64,000 nt of DNA from Domibacillus sp. PGB-M46 (GTDB lineage: Bacteria; Bacillota; Bacilli; Bacillales; Domibacillaceae). The notes beneath the pieces are model-generated. The model saw only the letters and a program-made list of their open reading frames with translations. It made no database searches and had not been told where the DNA came from. The stretch is taken from contig NZ_JAKGCR010000005.1 of NCBI RefSeq assembly GCF_022668875.1, positions 1 through 64,000 on the forward strand, given 5' to 3'. The translations under genes and the position numbers were made by a program. Shown one piece after another: positions 57,146 to 64,000 of this stretch (position 1 is the stretch's first letter; each line of letters begins with the position of its first letter).

Positions 57146-58222
57146 GTGAGCAATCAGGAACTAGAACAGTTAAGAAGCAGAGTGGATGAAATGAATGTCC
57201 AGCTGCTAAAGTTAATTAACGAACGGGCAGAACTTGTTCAAGAAATCGGGCGCATCAAAGAAAAACAGGGTGTTAACCGTTATGATCCAGTTCGTGAACG
57301 CTCTATGCTTAATAATTTACTAGATAAAAACGATGGACCGTTTGAACGTTCCACTATTGAACATATTTTCAAAGAAATTTTCAAAGCAGGTCTTGAACTT
57401 CAAGAAGATGATCATCGAAAAGCGCTTCTTGTTTCAAGAAAGAAAAAGCAGGAAGATACTGTTGTGACGGTGCGGGGCCATAAAGTAGGAGAGGGCAATG
57501 TTACGTTTGTTTTTGGACCTTGCGCAGTTGAATCATACGAGCAAGTAGCAGAAGTGGCAAAATCGATCAAAGGCAAAGGGTTGAAAATGATCCGTGGCGG
57601 TGCTTACAAGCCGCGTACGTCTCCATATGATTTCCAGGGACTTGGCTTAGAGGGGCTGAAAATTCTAAAGCGCGTAGCAGATGAATTTGACCTTGCCGTT
57701 GTCAGCGAAATTGTCAATCCGGCTGATATTGAAACGGCCTGTGATTATATCGATGTCATTCAAATCGGTGCCCGTAATATGCAAAATTTTGAGCTTTTAA
57801 AAGCAGCAGGAGCTGTGAAAAAGCCTATTTTGTTGAAGCGCGGTTTAGCGGCTACCATTGATGAATTTATTAATGCGGCAGAGTATATTCTTGCCCAAGG
57901 AAACGATCAAGTCATCCTTTGCGAGCGGGGCATTCGAACTTATGAACGTGCTACGCGAAATACGCTTGACATTACCGCGGTGCCCATTTTAAAACAAGAA
58001 ACGCATCTTCCTGTTTTCGTGGATGTTACGCATTCAACTGGACGCCGTGATCTTCTTCTTCCGGCAGCAAAAGCAGGTATCGCAATCGGGGCAGACGGAA
58101 TTATGGCAGAGGTGCATCCGGATCCGGCTGTTGCACTGTCTGATGCAGCGCAGCAGATGAATTTGCAACAATTTGATGAATTTTATGATGAGATTTTAAA
58201 ATCTGTACCGGTAAAAGCATAA
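57146..58222 (+). CDS. aroA: Bifunctional chorismate mutase / DAHP synthase AroA
   Basis: Catalyses the first shikimate step (DAHP from PEP and erythrose-4-phosphate) and carries an AroQ-type chorismate mutase at residues 1-90 that also serves as feedback sensor. It has 358 residues. Marks: [20 protein letters not shown] in the mutase, then [40 protein letters not shown] and HSTGRRDLL in the barrel. The start is GTG 57146 (SNQELEQL), matching B. subtilis; ATG 57137 abuts the GGAAGG site. It precedes ccpA as in B. subtilis. This aroA is the DAHP synthase, not EPSP synthase. Confidence 0.95.
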   Translation: MSNQELEQLRSRVDEMNVQLLKLINERAELVQEIGRIKEKQGVNRYDPVRERSMLNNLLDKNDGPFERSTIEHIFKEIFKAGLELQEDDHRKALLVSRKKKQEDTVVTVRGHKVGEGNVTFVFGPCAVESYEQVAEVAKSIKGKGLKMIRGGAYKPRTSPYDFQGLGLEGLKILKRVADEFDLAVVSEIVNPADIETACDYIDVIQIGARNMQNFELLKAAGAVKKPILLKRGLAATIDEFINAAEYILAQGNDQVILCERGIRTYERATRNTLDITAVPILKQETHLPVFVDVTHSTGRRDLLLPAAKAGIAIGADGIMAEVHPDPAVALSDAAQQMNLQQFDEFYDEILKSVPVKA

Positions 58223-58229
58223 AATTAGA

Positions 58230-58258
58230 GCTCCTGTGTTTGCACAGGAGCCTTTTTT
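58230..58258 (+). terminator. Terminator of aroA
   Basis: GCTCCTGTG (58230-58238) pairs with CACAGGAGC (58243-58251), loop TTTG, then CTTTTTT. Confidence 0.88.
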
Positions 58259-58300
58259 CGTTAATATAGAGAGAAAGAAACGAAAAGGAGCTATTACCCG

Positions 58301-59299
58301 ATGAATATTACGATTTATGATGTAGCAAGAGAGGCAAACGTGTCGATGGCAACAGTATCGCGCGTAGTAAATGGAAACCCAAATGTGAAACCGGCAACAA
58401 GAAAGAAAGTAAATGATGTAATCGAGCGTTTAGGCTATCGTCCAAATGCGGTTGCACGTGGGCTGGCGAGCAAAAAAACAACAACTGTCGGGTTAATCAT
58501 CCCTGACATTTCAAATATTTTCTATGCAGAGCTTGCACGCGGAATTGAAGATATTGCGACTATGTATAAGTACAACATTATTTTAAGCAACTCAGATCAA
58601 AATGAAGAAAAAGAAATGCATTTAATTCAAACGATGCTTGGCAAACAAGTAGACGGCCTTATTTTTATGGGCAATCATATTACAGAAGAGCATGTAAAAG
58701 AATTTGACCGTTCACCAGTACCGGTTGTGCTGGCAGGGTCTGTTGAAACATCCGGAAAAACAGCTTCTGTTAATATCGATTACAAAGAGGCCGCTCGTGA
58801 GGTAATGCAGTCTTTAATTGAAAACGGCCATAAGCGTATTGCTTACGTAGCCAGCCCGTTCCACGATGTGATCAACACAAAATATGCGCTTGCGGTATAC
58901 AAAGAGGTGCTTGAAGAAGCGGGTCTTTACGATGAATCCCTTGTTGTAGAAGGCGATTACACATATGATTCTGGAATTGAAGCATGGGAGAAGCTAAGCG
59001 AAGCAGATGAAAAGCCAACAGCTGTATTTGTTTACAATGACGAGATGGCTCTTGGTGTTGTTCACACAGCTCAAGAAGCAGGTCTGTCTATTCCAGGTGA
59101 TCTTGAAGTAGTCAGCTTTGATTCAACAAAGCTGTCTCTGATGGTGCGTCCTCAACTGACAGCGGTTGCGCAGCCGCTATATGATATTGGTGCCGTTGCA
59201 ATGCGTTTGTTAACAAAGCTGATGAACAAGGAAGAAGTAGAAAATCCAGTCGTGGTATTGCCGCACCGCATTGAAAAGCGCGGATCAACGAAAGCATAA
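58301..59299 (+). CDS. ccpA: Catabolite control protein A
   Basis: A LacI/GalR-family regulator of 332 residues that, with HPr-Ser-P, binds cre sites and controls carbon metabolism. The HTH is [20 protein letters not shown] at about 6-25, with the hinge helix [12 protein letters not shown]. The effector core carries [22 protein letters not shown] and ends [20 protein letters not shown] precedes ATG 58301. No good promoter is seen in the 42-base gap after the aroA terminator, so it may be read from a promoter inside aroA. Candidate targets in this window are at 18672-18685 and 61873-61886. Confidence 0.97.
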   Translation: MNITIYDVAREANVSMATVSRVVNGNPNVKPATRKKVNDVIERLGYRPNAVARGLASKKTTTVGLIIPDISNIFYAELARGIEDIATMYKYNIILSNSDQNEEKEMHLIQTMLGKQVDGLIFMGNHITEEHVKEFDRSPVPVVLAGSVETSGKTASVNIDYKEAAREVMQSLIENGHKRIAYVASPFHDVINTKYALAVYKEVLEEAGLYDESLVVEGDYTYDSGIEAWEKLSEADEKPTAVFVYNDEMALGVVHTAQEAGLSIPGDLEVVSFDSTKLSLMVRPQLTAVAQPLYDIGAVAMRLLTKLMNKEEVENPVVVLPHRIEKRGSTKA

Positions 59300-59320
59300 G
59301 AAAAACAGCATAAACAATAA

Positions 59321-59373
59321 AAACCGGGCAAGCACAGTGTAAAACAAACTGTGCCTGTCCGGTTATTTTTTTT
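59321..59373. terminator. Bidirectional terminator between ccpA and acuC
   Basis: An imperfect stem: AACCGGGCAAGCACAGT pairs with ACTGTGCCTGTCCGGTT with small mismatches, followed by T residues. It overlaps the 3' end of acuC. Confidence 0.8.
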
Positions 59374-60523
59374 GATCACGGAGCGGATAAAGAAGCTTGT
59401 TCACCGTCAGCTGATTCTTTTCTGTAATTTCGCTTTTTCGCGGGATAGCAGGGTACATATCAGGCGGATCCGCCCAGGACGAGGGAAGGGGATGCGGTGC
59501 TTTCGGCTGCCACTTTGCCGTCCAGCCCTCTGGAAATGTTGCGGCAAGATGCTGCTGTCCGCTCATCTCGAGCCATAGCAGGGACCAAGCGCGCGGAACA
59601 ACACGCCATATATCATAGCCGCCCCCGCCAACCGCAATCCAGCGGCCATCACAATATTCGTGAGCGAGCTCATGGGCCAGTGCCGGAATATGCTTGTAAA
59701 TATTGATCGTAGCGGACAAGTGCGTTAGCGGGTCATAATAATGGGCGTCTGCACCGTTTTGCGTTAAAATCACATCCGGCTTGAAAAAGTGCGCCACTTC
59801 ACGCAGTGTCGTTTCATAGGAAGCGAGCCAGGACTCATCTTCTGTAAATGCATCGAGCGGTACATTAAAAGAATAACCGTAGCCTTGTCCATGTCCTCGC
59901 TCTGTTACATTGCCTGTTCCGGGGAAAAGGTAACGCCCTGTTTCATGAATCGAATATGTTGCCACATCCGGATCATCATAAAAAGCCCACTGTACACCAT
60001 CGCCGTGATGGGCATCTGTATCTACATATAAAACCCGTGCTTTGTACTTTTTTTGCAAATACTTGATCGCAACGGCACTGTCGTTATAAATGCAAAAGCC
60101 GGACGCTTTTCCGCGAAATCCATGATGAAGGCCGCCGCCTAGATGAATGGCATGATTGGCCCGGCCGGTCATCACCTGGTCAGCCGCGGTCAAAGCGCCA
60201 CCGACCAGAAAAGCACTTGCTTCATGCATGTCTTTAAACATCGGTGTATCTTCTGTGCCAAGACCGAACCCTTCACCGATTGATTCAGGCAATTCACCGC
60301 GTCCCGCTTTTTTTACTGCTTCAACATATTCATGGTCATGAATAAGCGTCAACTCTTCATCTCCTGCCATACGAGGTTCAATGATCTGGCTGTCGCCCAA
60401 TGCATTCAGGTGACGAAGCAAATCAAGGGTCAGCGTAAGACGAAACTGATTAAAGGGATGATGTTCTGAAAACCGATATCGCAATAATTGATCGGAATAA
60501 ATAAAAACGGCATCATGGTTCAT
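59363..60523 (-). CDS. acuC: Acetyl-CoA synthetase deacetylase AcuC
   Basis: A 386-residue class I histone-deacetylase-like zinc enzyme that removes the acetyl group placed on AcsA by AcuA. Active-site segments: GGGLHHGFRGKASGFCIYND, then VDTDAHHGDGVQ with Asp and His zinc ligands, and GADAHYYDPL with the second Asp. A C-terminal extension of about 60 residues follows the core. The start is ATG 60523, overlapping the acuB stop as ATGA; the longer frame inside acuB is rejected. Confidence 0.94.
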   Translation of the reverse strand: MNHDAVFIYSDQLLRYRFSEHHPFNQFRLTLTLDLLRHLNALGDSQIIEPRMAGDEELTLIHDHEYVEAVKKAGRGELPESIGEGFGLGTEDTPMFKDMHEASAFLVGGALTAADQVMTGRANHAIHLGGGLHHGFRGKASGFCIYNDSAVAIKYLQKKYKARVLYVDTDAHHGDGVQWAFYDDPDVATYSIHETGRYLFPGTGNVTERGHGQGYGYSFNVPLDAFTEDESWLASYETTLREVAHFFKPDVILTQNGADAHYYDPLTHLSATINIYKHIPALAHELAHEYCDGRWIAVGGGGYDIWRVVPRAWSLLWLEMSGQQHLAATFPEGWTAKWQPKAPHPLPSSWADPPDMYPAIPRKSEITEKNQLTVNKLLYPLRDQKK

Positions 60524-61167
60524 GAACGAATCCCCGGCATGTTTGGCCAAAGCACCTCATGGCCTTCTTTTTTCAAATCGTCGATAACGCCGATCGGATT
60601 CATCGTTCGAATGCGTAAAACAATCACTTTATGTGTTGCGGCTGTGCGGTCCGGATAAACAAGAACACTTTGTACATTTACCTTCCGATGATGCATCACA
60701 TGTAAAATCTCATACAAAACCCCTGCCCTATTCTCCACACGGACTTCGACACGTGAACCAGGCTGGTTAACACCCGTAAGTTCTACAAAGGTATGAAGAA
60801 CATCGGTTTCTGTCACCAGCCCAATCACTTTGCCGTTTTGGACAACGGGCATGCAGCTGATATGATGCCCATAAAAGGTTGCAGCGGCATCTTCAACAAA
60901 ATCGAGCGGGTGTCCTGTAATCACATTTGTTTTCATAATAAGGCTGAGCGGCTTGTTTAATTGTTCAGAGCCGTTTTCTTGTTTTAAAATGGAGGGTGTC
61001 GCGTCTTTTATGTCTCGATCAGTCACCAGTCCGGCCAATGTATGATCTGTATCTAAAATAGGGATATGACGGATTTTATAGTCACGGCAAAGCTGAAGAG
61101 CGGCCCCGATCGTATCATCAGGGGTAAGTGTATGTATATGAATTTTCATAATTTCTTCAAGAACCAC
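60520..61167 (-). CDS. acuB: Acetoin/acetate utilisation protein AcuB (CBS-ACT)
   Basis: A 215-residue protein with two CBS repeats (about 1-60 and 75-130) that should bind an adenine nucleotide, and a C-terminal ACT domain (about 138-205). LAGLVTDRDIKDA and IGLVTETDVLHTF are the CBS ends; NRAGVLYEIL begins the ACT part. It is likely a sensor for the acetate system, but its role is not defined. The start is GTG 61167 (VLEEIMK) seven bases from AAAGGAGG. Coupled to acuC by an ATGA overlap and 16 bases after acuA. Confidence 0.93.
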   Translation of the reverse strand: MVLEEIMKIHIHTLTPDDTIGAALQLCRDYKIRHIPILDTDHTLAGLVTDRDIKDATPSILKQENGSEQLNKPLSLIMKTNVITGHPLDFVEDAAATFYGHHISCMPVVQNGKVIGLVTETDVLHTFVELTGVNQPGSRVEVRVENRAGVLYEILHVMHHRKVNVQSVLVYPDRTAATHKVIVLRIRTMNPIGVIDDLKKEGHEVLWPNMPGIRS

Positions 61168-61183
61168 TTGCAGCCCTCCTTTC

Positions 61184-61816
61184 TTAATACATAAAGCGGT
61201 TCATAAAGCGCACCTGGTCAAATTTTTGAATTGATTCCTGATCTACTCTTGAACCAATTCGGACCATTAAACAATTCGCAGGATGAGAACTGATTTCCGG
61301 ATCGTCTGTTGCGTACCATACAAGTCCGCCGGCACCCATCATTTTCTCCATAATTTTACGGTATTCCCATACATTTAAACCGGTTCCTTTTAAATCCCAA
61401 TGCCAATAATATTCAGTGGTAATGGTGATATACTCCTCCATTTGGTCGTCCATCATGGCAACGTGCAGCAGCGTTTGGCCAACCCGGGCTCCCCGGTAAT
61501 CCGGTGCTACTTCAATCGCGCCAAGCTCAATAAGATTATCAAGTTTTGCTTCCGACCACCGCTCTAGAGGGTCGGGATACAAAAAAGTAACATACCCAAC
61601 GATCGTTTGATCATTTCTCGCAATAATAATCCGCCCTTCGGGAAGACCCGCAATTTCAATAAGAGCTTCAAGCTGCTGGTCAGGCTGGCGAAATGCTACC
61701 AGTCCTTCATGGAACTTGTACTCTGCAAGCTGTTCCGGCTCAATAGGACCTTCTATAATCAGTGTCCCGCCGGGTGTTTGTATTTCTTTTGAATAGTAGG
61801 TTTTGATATGTTCCAT
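61184..61816 (-). CDS. acuA: Protein acetyltransferase AcuA
   Basis: A 210-residue GNAT-family enzyme that acetylates and inactivates AcsA. The acetyl-CoA-binding segment is IEVAPDYRGARVGQTLLHVAM, with IVGYVTFLYP before it and WDLKGTGLNVWEYRKIMEKMM after. First gene of acuABC, divergent from acsA. A GGCGGTGA ribosome site precedes ATG 61816. A cre site lies 57-70 bases upstream, so CcpA repression is predicted; the exact promoter boxes are unclear. Confidence 0.94.
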   Translation of the reverse strand: MEHIKTYYSKEIQTPGGTLIIEGPIEPEQLAEYKFHEGLVAFRQPDQQLEALIEIAGLPEGRIIIARNDQTIVGYVTFLYPDPLERWSEAKLDNLIELGAIEVAPDYRGARVGQTLLHVAMMDDQMEEYITITTEYYWHWDLKGTGLNVWEYRKIMEKMMGAGGLVWYATDDPEISSHPANCLMVRIGSRVDQESIQKFDQVRFMNRFMY

Positions 61817-61872
61817 TAGGTCACCGCCTTCATAAATCTTCTATCCTAACCATATACATAAATAAACAATAA

Positions 61873-61886
61873 ATAAAGCGTTTTCA
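61873..61886. promoter_or_regulatory. cre site between acuA and acsA
   Basis: Read on the minus strand, TGAAAACGCTTTAT fits the cre consensus at 12 of 14 positions (the last two differ). It is 51 bases upstream of the acsA -35 box and inside the acuA promoter area. Both transcription units are known CcpA targets in B. subtilis. Confidence 0.7.
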
Positions 61887-61937
61887 CTAAATTTTCATAG
61901 AATCCTTACAATCTTCATAATTTTAATTTTGTATAAA

Positions 61938-61966
61938 TTGTGAAAAATCTGGATGTGTTATATAAT
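61938..61966 (+). promoter_or_regulatory. SigA promoter of acsA
   Basis: TTGTGA (61938-61943), 17-bp spacer, TATAAT (61961-61966). The acsA ATG is 38 bases downstream. Confidence 0.78.
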
Positions 61967-62003
61967 AAGGGAGCATTCATCATACAAAAGGGGGAATCGG
62001 TTT

Positions 62004-63722
62004 ATGAAATTGGAAGCGCTATCAGCTGTACAGGGAAATTATAATTTAGCAGATTATGATCAAACGTATGCCTCTTTTGATTGGAAAGAAGCAGAGAAAG
62101 CTTTTTCCTGGTCCCAGACAGGTAAAGTAAATGCGGCATATGAAGCGATTGACCGTCATGCCGAGTCTGGAAAAGGGGAAAAAGTGGCGCTTTATTACCG
62201 GGATGCCAGCCGCAATGAGCAATACACGTTCGCAGAGATGAAAGCAAATACAAACAAAGCAGCCAATGTACTAAAGCAATACGGAGATCTTCAAAAAGGA
62301 GATCGTGTCTTTATTTTTATGCCGCGTTCCCCGGAGCTCTATTTCGCAGCATTAGGGGCTATTAAAGCAGGCGCTATTGTAGGGCCGTTGTTTGAAGCAT
62401 TTATGGAAGGCGCTGTGCGGGACCGTCTGGAAGACAGCGAGGCGCGCATGATTATTACGACGCCGGAGCTTGCAAGCCGTGTTCCAGTGGATGAGCTGCC
62501 GAAACTGGAAAAAGTATTTATCGTGTCCGACAGCGTAGAAGAGGACGAAAAGCAAATAGATTTTATGCAAAAGTGGAAAGAAGCATCAGACCAGTTTGAG
62601 ATTGAATGGGTAGACCGTCAAGATGGGATGCTGCTTCATTACACATCTGGTTCGACCGGAAAACCTAAAGGGGTTCTGCACGTACATAATGCAATGATTC
62701 AGCAATATCAGACAGCCAAGTGGGTGCTTGACCTGCAGGAGAATGACGTTTACTGGTGTACAGCGGACCCGGGCTGGGTAACAGGTACAGCTTATGGCAT
62801 TTTCGGCCCATGGCTGACAGGCTCTACAAACGTCATCGTTGGGGGACGCTTCAGTCCGGAGGCATGGTATGGAACGATTGAAGAGTATAAAGTAAGCGTA
62901 TGGTACAGTGCGCCAACAGCTTTCCGCATGCTGATGGGCGCTGGTGACGAAGTTGTGAAAAAGTTTGATCTGTCGTCCCTGCGCCATATTTTAAGTGTAG
63001 GAGAGCCATTAAATCCGGAGGTTGTACGCTGGGGTAAAAAAGTTTTTGACCTTCGCATTCACGATACATGGTGGATGACAGAAACAGGCGCTCAAGTGAT
63101 TTGTAACTATCCGTCAATGGATATTCGCCCGGGGTCTATGGGTAAACCAATTCCTGGACTGAAAGCAGCGATTGTAGATGACCAGGGTAATGAGCTGCCG
63201 CCAAACCGAATGGGCAATCTGGCGATTAAAAAAGGCTGGCCGTCTATGATGGCGGCGATTTGGAACAATGAAGCCAAATACGAATCTTATTTTATGCCGG
63301 GTGACTGGTATGTATCCGGAGATTCCGCATACATGGATGAAGACGGTTATTTTTGGTTCCAAGGCCGCGTAGATGATGTCATTATGACAGCTGGTGAACG
63401 CGTCGGCCCATTTGAAGTAGAGAGCAAGCTTGTCGAGCATCCAGCTATTGCCGAAGCAGGTGTGATTGGAAAACCAGACCCGGTCCGGGGAGAAGTGATC
63501 AAAGCATTTATTGCGCTTCGTGACGGATATGAACAATCGGATGACTTAAAGGAAGAAATCCGCCAATTTGTTAAAACAGGCCTTGCGGCTCACGCTGCTC
63601 CACGTGAAATTGAGTTTCGTGACAAGCTTCCGAAAACACGCTCGGGCAAAATTATGCGCCGCGTCTTGAAAGCATGGGAGCTTGATCTGCCAACGGGCGA
63701 TTTATCGACGATGGAAGACTAA
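62004..63722 (+). CDS. acsA: Acetyl-CoA synthetase AcsA
   Basis: An AMP-forming acetyl-CoA synthetase of 572 residues, making acetyl-CoA from acetate, ATP and CoA. ANL motifs: YTSGSTGKPKG, the aromatic motif WWMTETGA, GDWYVSGDSAYMDEDG, and the C-terminal catalytic Lys549 in KTRSGKIMRR. Lys549 is the residue acetylated by AcuA and restored by AcuC in B. subtilis. The start is ATG 62004 behind AAAGGGGG; the longer frame begins upstream of the promoter -10 box. Divergent from acuABC with a cre between them. Confidence 0.97.
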   Translation: MKLEALSAVQGNYNLADYDQTYASFDWKEAEKAFSWSQTGKVNAAYEAIDRHAESGKGEKVALYYRDASRNEQYTFAEMKANTNKAANVLKQYGDLQKGDRVFIFMPRSPELYFAALGAIKAGAIVGPLFEAFMEGAVRDRLEDSEARMIITTPELASRVPVDELPKLEKVFIVSDSVEEDEKQIDFMQKWKEASDQFEIEWVDRQDGMLLHYTSGSTGKPKGVLHVHNAMIQQYQTAKWVLDLQENDVYWCTADPGWVTGTAYGIFGPWLTGSTNVIVGGRFSPEAWYGTIEEYKVSVWYSAPTAFRMLMGAGDEVVKKFDLSSLRHILSVGEPLNPEVVRWGKKVFDLRIHDTWWMTETGAQVICNYPSMDIRPGSMGKPIPGLKAAIVDDQGNELPPNRMGNLAIKKGWPSMMAAIWNNEAKYESYFMPGDWYVSGDSAYMDEDGYFWFQGRVDDVIMTAGERVGPFEVESKLVEHPAIAEAGVIGKPDPVRGEVIKAFIALRDGYEQSDDLKEEIRQFVKTGLAAHAAPREIEFRDKLPKTRSGKIMRRVLKAWELDLPTGDLSTMED

Positions 63723-63734
63723 CAAGTTTGAACG

Positions 63735-63765
63735 GCTGCTCCGTAAAAAAGCGGAGCAGCTTTTT
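63735..63765 (+). terminator. Terminator of acsA
   Basis: GCTGCTCCG (63735-63743) pairs with CGGAGCAGC (63752-63760), then five T residues. Confidence 0.9.
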
Positions 63766-63805
63766 AGTGAAGCAGGGACATCACGTAACAAAAGACAATT
63801 TCCGT

Positions 63806-63834
63806 TTGACAAACAAAGTGGCGCAGGCTACAAT
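63806..63834 (+). promoter_or_regulatory. SigA promoter of the downstream T-box operon
   Basis: TTGACA (63806-63811), 17-bp spacer, TACAAT (63829-63834), close to consensus. It starts the T-box leader that follows. Confidence 0.85.
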
Positions 63835-63851
63835 GTGTGTTATATTCAATA

Positions 63852-64000
63852 AACAAAGCGATGAACGGAATAAGTAGTCTGCTGTCCCTGTTACAAAGAG
63901 AGCTTTCGGCTGGTGGAAGAAAGCACAAACAGTGAGATGAATTACCTCCCGGAGCTTTCGCCGTGAACAACAAGTAGCGGCTGACGTCTGCCGTCGTTAC
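63852..64000 (+). promoter_or_regulatory. T-box leader, truncated by the window end (probably tyrS)
   Basis: Stem I features are present: AAGCGATGAACGGAATAAGTAG at the base (63856 on), AGAGAGC, the GGCTGGTGGAA apical motif, GTGAGATGAA, and CGGAGC. The specifier after GATGAA is TAC (63943-63945, Tyr) or, one base earlier, TTA (Leu). TAC is favoured because tyrS follows acsA in B. subtilis. The antiterminator and the regulated gene are outside the window. Confidence 0.88.

Overview
The window is chromosomal backbone from a low-to-mid GC Firmicute of the family Bacillaceae (Bacillus sensu lato). The grounds are strong AAAGGAGG-type ribosome binding sites, T-box and S-box leaders, CcpA/AcuABC control, bacillithiol-linked and YtxGHJ stress genes, and gene order that closely follows the Bacillus subtilis trnB-glg-men-ytk-pckA-metK-ytp-leuS-ytgP-ytlP-ytmP-ytoP-murC-ytxGHJ-aroA-ccpA-acu-acsA-tyrS region. 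The genus cannot be fixed from this sequence alone. I see no insertion sequence, prophage, CRISPR array, defence island or integrated plasmid. I did not find a clear undescribed multi-gene system; the less ordinary signals are non-coding.

Layout. 1-152: end of a tRNA cluster (Ser-GCU partial, Glu-UUC). 399-8267: five-gene glycogen operon glgBCDAP with overlapping or touching genes. 8283-17358: yteA, menA, then the divergent menaquinone operon menF-D-H-B-E-C behind a structured leader. 17360-20565: yidD and a small membrane protein missed by length filters, dps with a SigB-like promoter, small conserved genes, and ytkD-ytmA-ytmB. 20663-26496: pckA with a CcpN-like site, metK behind a SAM-I riboswitch, ytoA, and ytpA-ytpB. 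26510-30608: a luciferase-like oxidoreductase and a Fur-controlled siderophore uptake operon without its own ATPase.

30675-40977: ytqB-ytqA (wobble uridine modification) diverging from leuS, rhodanese ytwF, ytfP, lipid II flippase ytgP, pseudouridine synthase, ytzE and pepV. 41010-41337: non-coding, GC-rich, hairpin-forming. 41338-50051: cysteine synthase, thpR-ytlQ-pulA, ytmP-trmB, ytzB, ytoP, ytpQ. 50173-57000: sftA, murC, ampS, and the stress operon ytxG-ytxH-ytxJ with SigH- and SigB-like promoters. 57146-63722: aroA, ccpA, and the acuABC/acsA divergent pair sharing a cre site. 63806-64000: promoter and truncated T-box leader, most likely for tyrS.

How it fits together. Much of the window concerns carbon flow. 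Glycogen is made and degraded by glgBCDAP and debranched by pullulanase; pckA feeds gluconeogenesis; acsA activates acetate and is switched off by AcuA acetylation and on by AcuC deacetylation. CcpA, encoded here, probably acts at two cre sites in the window (18672-18685 and 61873-61886), and a CcpN-type site covers the pckA -10 box. The men operon supplies the respiratory quinone. Starts were chosen from ribosome binding sites and family N-termini, so several differ from the longest open frame.
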